Source: Planctomycetota bacterium (GTDB taxonomy: Bacteria > Planctomycetota > PLA2 > JAEUHO01). Taken from it: a stretch of 64,000 nucleotides of DNA. Position numbers and translations under genes: made by a program. Shown here piece after piece: positions 9,655 to 18,158 of this stretch. The stretch lies in NCBI GenBank assembly GCA_020631815.1, contig JACKGW010000001.1:62001-126000 (forward strand), given 5' to 3'. The stretch's first letter is position 1. Every line of letters begins with the position of its first letter. The notes under the pieces are model-generated. The model was given only the letters and a program-made list of their open reading frames with translations. It was not told the origin of the DNA and did no database searches.

Positions 9655-10608
9655 CTACTCGGCCCAGAGGTCGGCGACGGAGTACGGCGAGCCCGGCGGG
9701 CACCAGAACGTGCCCTCGACGAAGCGGTAGCCCGCGTCCATGCCCGCGATCGTCGCCATGTCGTCGGCGTCGAGCACCAGGTCCGCGGCGGCGAGGTTCT
9801 GGGCCAGTCGGCCGGGGTTGGTCGACTTGGGGATCACGCTGGTGTCGCGGGCGAGGGCCCACGCGAGCAGGACCTGCGCAGGCGTGGCGTCGTGCTTGGC
9901 CGCGACGCCCGCGATGGTCGGGTGCGCGAGGAGGTCCGGGTCCTCGGCGCGCCGCATCACGTCGGGTCGGTCCGGTGAGCCCAGCGGGGAGTAGGCCGTG
10001 AGGTGGACGCCGCGCTTGGCGGCGTGGGCGCGAAGGCCGTCCTGGGCCAGGTACGGATGCAGCTCGACTTGGTTGACGGCCACCGGGACACGAGCGGCGT
10101 CCACCAGCAGGTCGATGCGTCGCGCGTTGCAGTTGCTGACGCCCAGATGGCGGGAGAGCCCGGCGTCGTGGCAGGCCTCCATGGCCGCCCAGGTCTCGGT
10201 CAGTGGCAGGTCGGCCTCGCTGATCAGGTCGTCCGCGGAGCGCGGGAAGCCCACCTTGGGCTTCAGCGAAACCGGCCAGTGCATGAGGTAGAGGTCCAGG
10301 TGATCGAGGCGCAGGTCGGCGAGCGTCTTCTCGAGGGCCGGGCGCACCGCGTCCTTCGCATGGCTGTCGTTCCACAGCTTGGACGTGATGAAGAGATCGT
10401 CGCGCGTGACGTCACCGTCGTGGATCGCACCTTCGATCGCCGCCCCGATCTCCTTCTCGTTGCCGTAGGCACGAGCGCAGTCGATGTGGCGGTAGCCCAG
10501 GCGGATGGCTTCGCGGATGACGGGGCCGACTTCGCCGGGCGCCGACTTCCAGGTGCCCAGGCCCAAGCCGGGAATCGTGCCGCCGCCTGCCAAGTCGAAG
10601 TGCTTCAC
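9655..10608 (-). CDS. NADPH-dependent aldo/keto reductase
   Basis: 317 residues, the normal size. The tetrad is complete: D43 and Y48 in IDCARAYGNE, K77 in FITSKLWND and H110 in LYLMHWP. The cofactor region with IPKSTNPGRLAQNL is near the C-terminus. It reduces aldehydes or ketones to alcohols with NADPH in the cytosol; the physiological substrate is unknown. It is a second, better conserved member compared with the copy at 4268-5074. The DUF4105 gene ends 27 bases upstream in the same direction. Confidence 0.88.
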   Translation of the reverse strand: MKHFDLAGGGTIPGLGLGTWKSAPGEVGPVIREAIRLGYRHIDCARAYGNEKEIGAAIEGAIHDGDVTRDDLFITSKLWNDSHAKDAVRPALEKTLADLRLDHLDLYLMHWPVSLKPKVGFPRSADDLISEADLPLTETWAAMEACHDAGLSRHLGVSNCNARRIDLLVDAARVPVAVNQVELHPYLAQDGLRAHAAKRGVHLTAYSPLGSPDRPDVMRRAEDPDLLAHPTIAGVAAKHDATPAQVLLAWALARDTSVIPKSTNPGRLAQNLAAADLVLDADDMATIAGMDAGYRFVEGTFWCPPGSPYSVADLWAE

Positions 10609-10635
10609 GGTGCCATCTCCTCGTGGCCCCGCGTT

Positions 10636-11703
10636 CTACCGTGGCGGCTCGCCCGTGACCCGCGCGGGACGCCCCGAGCGGATGCGCTGCGAGTACACGG
10701 TGTCGACCGGGCCCGCTTGCGCGATGTCGTCGATGCGGAATGCCTCCTGCATGGCGTCGAACGAGAGGTCGGTGTCGATCAAGCCTGCCTCGTAGGCCAG
10801 CGTCGCCACGTATCCGGGAAGGAGGACGCGCCAGTCCGGGTCGAAGCGGTCGGGCGCGAGGTCGAGCACGTGGTCCACGATGTTGGTGGTGCAGGTGCTC
10901 GTGAGCGTGTTGTAGAACTCGGGCGAGGTCTGCAGGTGCTTCGCGCGGGCCAGCATCGAGCGGAACAGCTTCCGGATCCGCTCCTTCGTCGTGCGGATCG
11001 GGTACAGCCATGCGTGCGACTTGCGGAAGTTCGTGCGCAGCCCGATGAGGTCGCTCTCGGTGCCCAGCACGTACATGAGCTCGAGCTGCCGGAACAGGCC
11101 TGCGATCGGGTCGAACGACTCTCCGATCTCGCGGCGCACCTCCACGCTGATGACGACGTGGCGTCCGTCGGAGAACCCGAAGGTGAGCAATGTGTGGGCC
11201 AGCGCGTTCCAGGGATGGAAGCGCTCCACGAGCAGGTCCAGCGTCTCCAGCTGGGCAAGGTCGTACGTCTCGATGCGGTAGCGGAGGTCGAAGTCCCCCT
11301 TCGTCCGATAGACGCAGTCGCGCAGACCCTCGATCGTGAGCTGGTCACCCTCGAGCGAGATCGTGGGGGCCTGGGCCAGCTCGGCCACCCAGTACGCATC
11401 GGTCTTCGGGCGCTTGAGCGTCCAGAGGCCCAGCGCCAGCAGGAACGTCGCCAAGAACACCAAGGCCGTGCGTCGCCGCGTGTTCTTCCAGCGGTACCAA
11501 GCCAGCGGGAAGCCGATGGCCACGGCGGTCGCCATCAGAATCGGCACGAACGTCGGGCCCAGCTCGCTGTACCAAGCGGCCCCGATCACCCAGAGCCACG
11601 CGAGGAGCCACGCCATGCGAGCAAGGCCACGCAGCGCCAGCCGGCCGAGCCGGAGCGGCCAGGCCTGCGGTTGGTTGTCGCTTGTCGTCAGTCCCTGGGC
11701 CAT
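10636..11703 (-). CDS. DUF4105 domain membrane protein
   Basis: 355 residues. Three hydrophobic helices occupy about 27-95, then a soluble domain that matches the DUF4105 (Lnb N-terminal periplasmic-like) family: RFHPWNALAHTLLTFGFSDGRHVVISVEVRREIGE, followed by DLIGLRTNFRK and FYNTLTSTCTTN. In this family the His and Cys positions are conserved and a periplasmic hydrolase or peptidase-like function has been proposed. It is oriented away from the gene-poor interval that follows. Confidence 0.8.
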   Translation of the reverse strand: MAQGLTTSDNQPQAWPLRLGRLALRGLARMAWLLAWLWVIGAAWYSELGPTFVPILMATAVAIGFPLAWYRWKNTRRRTALVFLATFLLALGLWTLKRPKTDAYWVAELAQAPTISLEGDQLTIEGLRDCVYRTKGDFDLRYRIETYDLAQLETLDLLVERFHPWNALAHTLLTFGFSDGRHVVISVEVRREIGESFDPIAGLFRQLELMYVLGTESDLIGLRTNFRKSHAWLYPIRTTKERIRKLFRSMLARAKHLQTSPEFYNTLTSTCTTNIVDHVLDLAPDRFDPDWRVLLPGYVATLAYEAGLIDTDLSFDAMQEAFRIDDIAQAGPVDTVYSQRIRSGRPARVTGEPPR

Positions 11704-11840
11704 CCGCCCATCTTGTTCGCTTGCGATTCGCGATGCGTCGCGGTTTTTCTCCGAACCTGATGTGGACGTGCTCCGTCCACCTCCCCTCGGCCGCTGCGCG
11801 AGGTGCGCAGGGAGGACGAGACTCGCGAGGAGGAGCCGTC

Positions 11841-11966
11841 ATGGACGGACGCACGAGCAAACCGATCAAGCCATGCGACTTGCATGACGGCAATCCGTGC
11901 CACCTCCTTGGACAAGGTGTGTCGCGGCGGAATCGTCGTGCGTCCCAGGGTCTCGCTCCCGCCTAG
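11841..11966 (+). CDS. Possible small ORF, 41 residues
   Basis: The only support is a very good ribosome-binding sequence (AGGAGGAG at 11828-11835) six bases before an ATG. The predicted peptide begins MDGRTSKPIKPCDLHDGNPC and has a basic C-terminal half. It has no signal or recognised motif. It could be a leader peptide for the tRNA-like and slipin region downstream, or chance. Confidence 0.25.
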   Translation: MDGRTSKPIKPCDLHDGNPCHLLGQGVSRRNRRASQGLAPA

Positions 11967-12019
11967 GTCTCTTCCCGATGCGGGAGGACGCAGGCCTCGG
12001 GGGTGATGCCTCCGGGGCT

Positions 12020-12195
12020 AGGGTCCGTCTGAAAACTCCTCCTGCTGCGGCCACCGGGTCTCTCGCTGCGCCACGGCCCAGCTCGAATCCGGGTCCTCGA
12101 CGGTCAGGAGACCGCCTCCGGCCCGGATTCTCGCCGTGCCTGTGGCTCGCTTCGGCCCCGGCGCCCTCGCGACGGAGAGTTTTCAGACACACCCT
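12020..12195. mobile_element. MITE-like palindromic element, copy 1
   Basis: About 176 bp bounded by inverted repeats: AGGGTCCGTCTGAAAACTCC on the left, and on the right the complement of a sequence reading AGGGTGTGTCTGAAAACTCT. There is no coding frame inside. The interior contains further partial palindromes (ATCCGGGTCC against GGCCCGGATT). The ends resemble those of IS5-type elements, so it is probably a non-autonomous derivative; no clear target duplication is visible. Its interior is alignable with the element at 61712-61892. Confidence 0.65.
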
Positions 12196-12265
12196 TGTGT
12201 CGTTTTGGGCCCGCGTCGCTTGGGCCCCACCACCAACAAGGACTTTCACGTGGGCCGCTGGCGTG

Positions 12266-12294
12266 CCCGCTCTCCGGTTACCGGTCAGAGCGGG
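12266..12294. other. Perfect-arm hairpin upstream of the tRNA-like pair
   Basis: CCCGCTCT at 12266-12273 pairs with AGAGCGGG at 12287-12294, and the inside forms CCGG-TTA-CCGG. It lies 42 bases before the first tRNA-like sequence. It may be a terminator for upstream transcription, a regulator binding site or an RNA-processing structure; no T-run follows, so intrinsic termination is not favoured. Confidence 0.4.
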
Positions 12295-12335
12295 GCGTTC
12301 CGAGGCGGGCTTGCCACCTGCGTGAATACCCCCAC

Positions 12336-12402
12336 GCCACTCGAGCTCGCGGTGAGCACCGGCAGCTAGCCGGGAGAGGCGGTTCGACTCCGCCGGGTGG
12401 CA
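12336..12402 (+). tRNA. Abnormal tRNA-like sequence 1 (67 nt, short loops)
   Basis: A perfect 7-bp acceptor stem (GCCACTC with GGGTGGC), discriminator A and an encoded CCA (12403-12405) mark this as tRNA-derived. The T arm is canonical (GGCGG, TTCGACT, CCGCC), and the D stem GCTC/GAGC is present. The D loop is only five bases. The anticodon arm CCGGC-AGCTA-GCCGG leaves a five-base loop, or seven bases with a four-bp stem and A at position 33. The variable region is four bases. A conventional anticodon cannot be assigned; GCT would be serine, but the long serine variable arm is missing. It may be a pseudo-tRNA or a non-translating tRNA mimic. Confidence 0.5.
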
Positions 12403-12474
12403 CCACGTGTAGCTCAGAGGTAGAGCACCAGACGTTGGATCTGGCAGTCATGGGTTCGACTCCCATCACTCCTT
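12403..12474 (+). tRNA. Abnormal tRNA-like sequence 2, Gln(TTG)-like with broken acceptor
   Basis: The D arm (GCTC AGAGGTA GAGC), anticodon stem (CCAGA/TCTGG), five-base variable region and T arm (ATGGG, TTCGACT, CCCAT) are all canonical. The anticodon loop reads CGTTGGA: it is the usual glutamine loop (TTG) with G instead of the universal T at position 33. The 3' acceptor strand CACTCCT needs AGGAGTG, but the 5' side reads CCACGTG, so only three pairs form, and those first bases are the CCA end of tRNA-like 1. The 5' end therefore looks deleted into its neighbour. Confidence 0.5.
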
Positions 12475-12837
12475 CCCCACCAACATGCGGGCTTGGGGAG
12501 CCCGCGCTCCGCGGGTCGGGGCTTGGTCCCCGGACCTGTTGCTTCCGAGGCTCGGTTGCCCACGCGTGAGCGTCGGTACCGGCGGCGGTAGCGGCACCGC
12601 GACGACTCCCTCGTCCGGGATCTCGCGTGCATCCACGTGCGACCTGTTGATCGCCCAGCGTCATCTCCCGAGGTGACGTCCGGCGCGCACCACGTCGCTC
12701 AGGTTGGTGCGTGCGACACCTGGCCGACGAGCTCGCCGCGGGGAACGGGGAGCCCACCAGGCTCCGACTCGCACCTTTCCTTTCCCGTCGGCTGCGTCGG
12801 CTGGCGGGTGGTTCACGTTCTCAAAGGAGGAACAGCC

Positions 12838-13971
12838 ATGTTCCGTCGCATCCACATCCAGCGTCATCAGCGCGGGCTGCGGTTCCAGCGGGGCGACTTC
12901 GTGCGCCTCCTGGCTCCCGGCAGCTACCGCAAGCCCTTGTTCGCCAGCCTGCGGGGCCTCCGCACGGAGATCGCGAACACGCTCGAGAGCGCGTTCCGTC
13001 ACCCGCTGCTCGACGTCCTGGTCCGGGTCCCCGACTTCGTCCGGGCGCTCCATGTCGTGGACCTCCGCGACGACCAGCGGGCGCTCGTCTGGAAGGACGG
13101 GCGTCTCGACGGGATCCTCGGTCCGGGTCGTCACGCGTTCTGGCGCGAGCCCTACGCGCTCGAGTTCGAGGTCTTTGACATCGGCAACGGGGCGCGCCTC
13201 GAGCACGAGAAGCTCGACGTGATCGTCGGCTTCCCCGGGGCGTCGAAGTACCTGGCCGGCACGGAAGTGGGCGCGCAGGAAGAGGTCATCCTCTTCCGTC
13301 AGGGTGCTCCCATCGCGCGCTTCCGCGAGGGTCGCTACATCTACTGGCTCGCGGGTTCCAAGACGACCTCGCGAACGGTGGACCTGCGCGAGCAGACGGC
13401 CGACGTGGCGGGTCAGGAGATCATGACCCGTGACAAGGTCACGCTGCGCGTCAACCTCGTCGTGACGTCGCGCGTCGTGGACGCGCTGGCGGCCGTGACG
13501 GTGGTGAACGACTCCAGCCAGGCGCTCTACCGCGAGGCGCAGCTTGCGCTGCGTGCGGCAGTCGGCGCCCGGACGCTGGACGCGCTGCTGGTGGACAAGG
13601 AGGCCGTGGGCCAGGAAGTGCGCGAGGCGATTGCCGAACGCGCGAAGGCCTTCGGTGTGGACGTCCTCGGTGTCGGTCTGCGGGACCTGATCCTGCCGGG
13701 CGACATGAAGACGATCCTGAACCAGGTCATCACGGCGCAGAAGCAGGCCGAGGCCAACGTCATCAAGCGGCGCGAGGAGACGGCTGCGGCTCGTAGCCAG
13801 GCGCACACGGCCAAGCTGCTGGCCGAGAACCCGATGCTCGCCCGCATCAAGGAGCTCGAGGCCCTCCAGGAGATCCTGGCGGGTACGCGTGCGGCCTTCG
13901 TGTTCGGCGGCGGCGACCTGGCCACGCAGGTCCGCTCGCTGATCGACCGAGGCCCCGTCCTCGAGGCCTGA
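12838..13971 (+). CDS. Slipin, SPFH/band-7 domain protein
   Basis: 377 residues from an ATG preceded by AAAGGAGG; the frame is open further upstream, but this site decides the start. Unlike membrane-anchored stomatins there is no clear N-terminal helix. The SPFH core is visible: FEVFDIGNGARLEHEKLDV, VDLREQTADVAGQEIMTRDKVTLRVN, then YREAQLALRAAVGARTLDALL and GVDVLGVGLRDLILPGDM. A long coiled coil with alanine and glutamate (QVITAQKQAEANVIKRREET) completes the family pattern. Bacterial slipins of this type occur in RNA-repair operons with RtcB and Ro60/TROVE proteins, and here the gene follows tRNA-like sequences. No RtcB, RtcR or TROVE gene lies in this window. Confidence 0.85.
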   Translation: MFRRIHIQRHQRGLRFQRGDFVRLLAPGSYRKPLFASLRGLRTEIANTLESAFRHPLLDVLVRVPDFVRALHVVDLRDDQRALVWKDGRLDGILGPGRHAFWREPYALEFEVFDIGNGARLEHEKLDVIVGFPGASKYLAGTEVGAQEEVILFRQGAPIARFREGRYIYWLAGSKTTSRTVDLREQTADVAGQEIMTRDKVTLRVNLVVTSRVVDALAAVTVVNDSSQALYREAQLALRAAVGARTLDALLVDKEAVGQEVREAIAERAKAFGVDVLGVGLRDLILPGDMKTILNQVITAQKQAEANVIKRREETAAARSQAHTAKLLAENPMLARIKELEALQEILAGTRAAFVFGGGDLATQVRSLIDRGPVLEA

Positions 13972-13974
13972 CCA

Positions 13975-14005
13975 CCCCCCTGCCGCCCTCCCGGGCGGCG
14001 GGGGG
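13975..14005. terminator. Strong GC hairpin after slipin gene
   Basis: CCCCCC-t-GCCGCCC and GGGCGGC-GGGGGG form a 13-bp stem with one bulged base and a four-base loop, four bases after the slipin stop. The following bases (acttcctt) are only moderately T-rich. It separates the slipin gene from the convergent large gene and may stop transcription from both sides. Confidence 0.6.
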
Positions 14006-14045
14006 ACTTCCTTCACACGCCGGTACCGCGCGCCGGGATCGGCCG

Positions 14046-17000
14046 TCAACGATCGGAGTAGTCGAGGACGATCTCCACGTCTCCTTGCGGCGGAATCACG
14101 ACCTCGCGCGACTCCCTGGAGATGGTCGCTCCGCTCCGCGTGGCGGCATGGGTCGTGAGCCGATGGGGACCACCCTCGAGGCAGTCCATGACGAGCGGTC
14201 CCTCCGCAAGGCCGGTCTCCCGGAAGACCGCGTGCCGCTGATACGGGGTTACTCCGTCACGTTCGAGCGTGGCCTGGATGAGATGCACGACCTGACGATC
14301 GCCCCGCACGACGCGCAGCAGGAGGCGGCAGCCTGATCCTGCGTTGACAACGCCGAGGTCGGTTCCCTGGCCCTCGCGAACGACCACTCCCTCAAGGCGG
14401 ATGGGTGCCGCGTGGGGAGGGTCGATCCAGAGCCAACCGCTTCCCGACGCCAGTCCGCTGACCTCGATCGTGTCGCGATCTGGGCCGAGGATCGCTTGCA
14501 CGGGTCCGTCGCCAGCACCGTGCTCCCACACGATGCCCACCCAGCTGTAGCTACGACCCCACGTAGGTTGCGTGACCGGCCGGGTCAACCGCAGCGTGGA
14601 CACGGGAGCGGCTTCCGCGCGCAGCACCACGCCGATGCGGCTGCCCTCGATGACCACTTCACCTGCCACATCTGCAGGTCGCACACCGTGGCCTGCCACG
14701 CGCAAAGGCACGGGAGCGCCGCCAGCCAAGGCGATCCGGAAGAAGCCCCCCTGCCCAAGGCGTGCAGCCCGATGGCCGAGGAGGACACGGTCCATGTCGC
14801 GTGCCGTCGGATCCACCTCGGTGGGCTGGCCGTCGCGCTTGGGCAGCTCGGCCACGACGAAGACACGCGATGGATCAACGCCAGGCGGAAGCTCCACATG
14901 ACCCGTCACGCTCCAGAGCGGCGCCACCTTCCACGTGATCTCCTCCACGGCCCCGGGTTCGATCCGTGTCCTCGGGCTCACGAGGCCGAGCTCCGGGGAG
15001 CGGAGGCGGTAGGTGCCGGCGGGTAGATCCTTCAGCTCCAGGCGGCCCGTCTTGGAGAACGAGATGCCACGTCGAAGCTGGGGTAGGTCGTGGAGCTGCC
15101 GGAAGGTCCCCGAGGCAGGATCCACCTGCTCCACCACGACGTTGCCGGGGCTCCGAGCAGGTTCCGCTTGCACGATGAGCTGTCCACCGCGCATGAGTGC
15201 CAAGGGCAAGACGACACGCTGCGTCCCCTCCTCCACGGGCGTCTCGGCGTCGGCCGGCGGAAACCCCTGGGCCTCCGCATGGAGGGCAAGGCGCGACGTC
15301 CCGGGCAGCCCGAACCACGTCGCTTCGAAGCGCCCCTCGACTCCGTCCACGGCGCGGAAGGGCGACACGAGGATTCCCTCGCCCCAGCCAGGCCGAATCT
15401 GCAGGCCGGGCGGCGTGCCCGGAACGCCATCGATCGTGACGTCGGCTACGACGTGAACTGGTGGCTGGAGGATCACCTCGAGGTCGCTGTCCGTCGGAGC
15501 CGCCGCGACTTCGCCCACGAGCTGACCCTCGCGTGTGGATTCCCGCGGCCCGACATAGACGAGGAAGCCCTCCGCTTGTGTCGGCAACAGTCTGTCGAAG
15601 GCAACGGTGCCGTTCTCGTCCGTGGGGGTGGCCCCTGCCGCGACACGGCCGGACGGGGCCTGGAGGTGCACGCCTACACCTGCGACGGGCGCACCGGTGG
15701 GTGTGCGGACATGCACGCGGATCGTCTGTGGGCGGTCGAACGTGACGGCGGGCAGGTCCCTCCCACTCGGCGGTGCACGCAGGGCGGCCACGAATCCGTC
15801 CGTGGTGACGGCCCAGGCCCCGAAGCCCACGAACTGGTTCAATCCGGCACCTTCAAGGACGACCTCACGGCCTTCGACGTGCGCCTCGCCGGCCGGTGCT
15901 CGCCCGAATGGCGTCGGATCGCCGAGGAGCTCGAGCCTCGATCCATCTGCCGGGATGTGCGGGCTGTCTGCGCTGATCGGCCATCGCAACGTGTGTCCGG
16001 CCCGCAGCGTGATCGTGGCCTCGGTGGCCGCTGCATCGATAGGCGTGCGAACCAGGATGCCGTTGTCGTCGATCTCGATCGGGTAGCCGGGGGCAACGGC
16101 ATGGGCCAAGAGGTCCACGCCGGGATCGGGCTGGGCGGGCAGCCGGACGGTCCCGTCAGCGCCCGTGACCAAGTCGGGCTCCGGGGGCCACCACGTCGCA
16201 TGCACTGTCGCACCCTCAATGCCCGCACCGGACTCGCGATCGACTACGCGGATCGTGACACGTCGCTCGGGAACGAGGTTCAACACGACAGGTGTCGCCT
16301 CTTGGAGCGGCAGCTTGATCTCGGCCAGGGCGCGTGCACATCCCGGCGATCTCGTCCCGATGCGCCAGTTCCCAGGGGACGGGAGACGGAGCACATGCGG
16401 CAGCTCGTCGACGACGCGCTGCGGCGGACACGGCGGCATCGTCTCCCACGCTGCGTTGGACTGCACGTGGAGCTCTACGGGTTGGCCCGGGCTGGCGCCA
16501 CGGACGATCACGCTGACTTCCTGGGCGGCGAGGAGCTCCAGATCACCAACCGTCATTCCGCGATGGCGGCCGAAGGCCGTTGCGTTCTGATCGCGCAGGA
16601 TGGCCCGCGGACTTCGGGCCACACGCCCGTCGGGGGCGTGGGCAGTCAGGCTGCCGAAGGAGCGCAGGCCGAGGGCCGAGACGGGGACCGACTCCCACGG
16701 TGCCGTCAGCACGAACGCGCCGCTCGCCGACGTCGTCGTCCTCCCAAGATCCGCGGCACCCGGCTCGGCATCGGAGCGGAACAGACGCACATGGACCCCG
16801 CCTACCCCGAAGAGGCGCCCGTCCCTCCGTTCCACGACGCGGCCCCGGATCGCGAAGTCGTCGAGGGCGAAGATCTGGGGCTCCGACGCCGCGCTGCCCT
16901 CCACGGACCGATCGGCCTCGGGAGCGGACGCGCCGCCTTCGAGGCCAGGGGCCGTCACCCGCGGGGAGGGGACCGGTGTGTCGTGGCCGACCTCGACAGG

Positions 17001-17096
17001 ATGGCTGTCTCTATCCAGGAAGACGGTCAGCAGGATCGCGAGCAGAGCTACGGCCGCGAAGAGAACCAGCAGTCCTCTACGGTCTCGCGCCGCCAT
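14046..17096 (-). CDS. Large membrane-anchored protein with carboxypeptidase-regulatory/Ig-like repeats
   Basis: 1016 residues from the ATG at 17096, which places an N-terminal anchor (RRGLLVLFAAVALLAILLTVFL) directly after a short basic start; a start at 17171 would add 25 residues. After an acidic linker come repeated beta-rich modules with the carboxypeptidase-regulatory signature, for example IRGRVVERRDG, RVTIRVVDRESGAGIEGATVHA, IRVHVRTPTGAPVAGVGVHL and VTGHVELPPG. These modules occur in surface proteins of many planctomycetes, but their ligand is unknown. It is convergent with slipin and divergent from the HEAT-like gene, from which it is separated by 107 bases. Confidence 0.75.
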   Translation of the reverse strand: MAARDRRGLLVLFAAVALLAILLTVFLDRDSHPVEVGHDTPVPSPRVTAPGLEGGASAPEADRSVEGSAASEPQIFALDDFAIRGRVVERRDGRLFGVGGVHVRLFRSDAEPGAADLGRTTTSASGAFVLTAPWESVPVSALGLRSFGSLTAHAPDGRVARSPRAILRDQNATAFGRHRGMTVGDLELLAAQEVSVIVRGASPGQPVELHVQSNAAWETMPPCPPQRVVDELPHVLRLPSPGNWRIGTRSPGCARALAEIKLPLQEATPVVLNLVPERRVTIRVVDRESGAGIEGATVHATWWPPEPDLVTGADGTVRLPAQPDPGVDLLAHAVAPGYPIEIDDNGILVRTPIDAAATEATITLRAGHTLRWPISADSPHIPADGSRLELLGDPTPFGRAPAGEAHVEGREVVLEGAGLNQFVGFGAWAVTTDGFVAALRAPPSGRDLPAVTFDRPQTIRVHVRTPTGAPVAGVGVHLQAPSGRVAAGATPTDENGTVAFDRLLPTQAEGFLVYVGPRESTREGQLVGEVAAAPTDSDLEVILQPPVHVVADVTIDGVPGTPPGLQIRPGWGEGILVSPFRAVDGVEGRFEATWFGLPGTSRLALHAEAQGFPPADAETPVEEGTQRVVLPLALMRGGQLIVQAEPARSPGNVVVEQVDPASGTFRQLHDLPQLRRGISFSKTGRLELKDLPAGTYRLRSPELGLVSPRTRIEPGAVEEITWKVAPLWSVTGHVELPPGVDPSRVFVVAELPKRDGQPTEVDPTARDMDRVLLGHRAARLGQGGFFRIALAGGAPVPLRVAGHGVRPADVAGEVVIEGSRIGVVLRAEAAPVSTLRLTRPVTQPTWGRSYSWVGIVWEHGAGDGPVQAILGPDRDTIEVSGLASGSGWLWIDPPHAAPIRLEGVVVREGQGTDLGVVNAGSGCRLLLRVVRGDRQVVHLIQATLERDGVTPYQRHAVFRETGLAEGPLVMDCLEGGPHRLTTHAATRSGATISRESREVVIPPQGDVEIVLDYSDR

Positions 17097-17203
17097 CCCC
17101 GATCTCCCCGTTCGTCCCCTGAGCGTACCGGGTGGTGTGGCTCGGATGCCCCGCGACCGGTTCCGGGTCACCGGGTTTCAGGGCGGACACCAGGGAGGCT
17201 CCC

Positions 17204-18031
17204 ATGACTCGCACCCGCTTCTCCTTCGCCGCGGTCTTCGTGGCCTTGCTGGCTCTGTCCGGGACGCGGGGCGCGCTGGCCGATGCCGCCGCGGACAAGG
17301 CCGCCGAGGAAGCCGCCAAGGCGGAGGCCAAGGCCCTGGCCGAGCGGCTGGGCGACAAGGAGCGGACCGTCCGCGAAGAGGCACTGGAAGCCGCGAAGGC
17401 CAATCAGCATGCGCTCGTGACCGCGGCCGTGGTCAAGCGCCTTGGCGACGAGTACTTCGAGCTTCGCGAGACGGCCATCGAGATCCTGGCCGCGCGTGAA
17501 GCCGAAGCCTGCAAGCGCGCAGCGGCGCTGGGCCTTGGCGCGCGGCTCGCCAAGCTGCCGGGAAGCGACCGGCAGGAAGAGCGCCTCTTGGTGATCGACG
17601 GTCTCCGTCGCTTGGCCCAGGTAAGCACGCTCAAGGCACTGGCCGACGCCATCGACATCAAGATGGATGCCGAGGAGCTTGGGGCCCGCACCATGGCCAT
17701 CGCCAATGTGCCCGACGCCAAGGCCATCGAGCTGCTGATCGACTTGCGCTCACGCGCGGGTCGCCACGCTGCCAACGGAGCCAACCACAGCGCCACGCTC
17801 CTGCGCAAGGCGCTGACCTCGGCCATCGGCCAAGACCTCGGTGGCGACACCGATGCGTGGCGCATCTGGTGGAAGGACCACAAGAAGGACTTCGACTTCG
17901 AGGCCGCCGCCGAACGCCGCCGCGCCGCCGAGGAGAAGGCCGACAAGCGCGAGGCCCAGCGCGAAGAGCGCAAGGAGAAGCGCAAGAAGAAGCGGGATGG
18001 CGAGGGCGACGGCGGGTCGTCGAGCGACTGA
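17204..18031 (+). CDS. Exported HEAT-like repeat protein
   Basis: 275 residues; the ATG at 17204 with GGGAGG upstream gives a clean signal peptide (MTRTRFSFAAVFVALLALSG, cleavage after ALA). The frame is open 24 codons earlier, but that extension has no signal. Helical repeats (VREEALEAAKANQHALVTAA, LRETAIEILAAREAEACKRA) resemble HEAT repeats. The motif WRIWWKDHKKDFDF precedes a highly charged Lys/Arg/Glu tail. The W..WW motif recurs in three other secreted proteins of this window. Confidence 0.75.
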   Translation: MTRTRFSFAAVFVALLALSGTRGALADAAADKAAEEAAKAEAKALAERLGDKERTVREEALEAAKANQHALVTAAVVKRLGDEYFELRETAIEILAAREAEACKRAAALGLGARLAKLPGSDRQEERLLVIDGLRRLAQVSTLKALADAIDIKMDAEELGARTMAIANVPDAKAIELLIDLRSRAGRHAANGANHSATLLRKALTSAIGQDLGGDTDAWRIWWKDHKKDFDFEAAAERRRAAEEKADKREAQREERKEKRKKKRDGEGDGGSSSD

Positions 18032-18052
18032 CCTACGGCGCGTCGTGCCACC

Positions 18053-18100
18053 AGCGCCTGCCTCGCCGGGCCCGTGCGCGGGCCCAACCGGTCCGTGAGA
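18053..18100. terminator. GC-rich hairpin between convergent genes
   Basis: GGGCCC-gtgcgc-GGGCCC near 18068-18086 forms a short stem in the 127-base gap between the HEAT-like gene and the convergent gene ending at 18159. There is no T-run, so this is a tentative bidirectional terminator. Confidence 0.35.
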
Positions 18101-18158
18101 TCCACGAGCCCGTGAGGAGGCCCGGCGCGCCCGCGCTCCGGGCGACAAGGGCCCTTCG

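Larger units (their letters stand above)
11704..12837. other. 1.1-kb interval without a confident protein gene
   Basis: This interval separates the DUF4105 gene from the slipin gene. It holds a possible 41-codon ORF, a MITE-like palindrome (12020-12195), a hairpin (12266-12294), two abnormal tRNA-like sequences (12336-12474) and about 360 bases of leader before the slipin start. In that leader I see GC-rich inverted repeats around 12485-12535 but no clear promoter or further tRNA. All longer frames across it lack a ribosome site and change frame across the palindromes. Confidence 0.6.

Noticed and set aside
12336..12402. Functional tRNA-Ser(GCT)
   Set aside because: The long variable arm needed for serine is missing, the anticodon loop is too short or lacks T33, and the D loop is reduced to five bases.
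15090..17207. 705-codon plus-strand frame
   Set aside because: Antisense to the 1016-residue surface protein; the composition is typical of a GC-rich shadow and there is no ribosome site.
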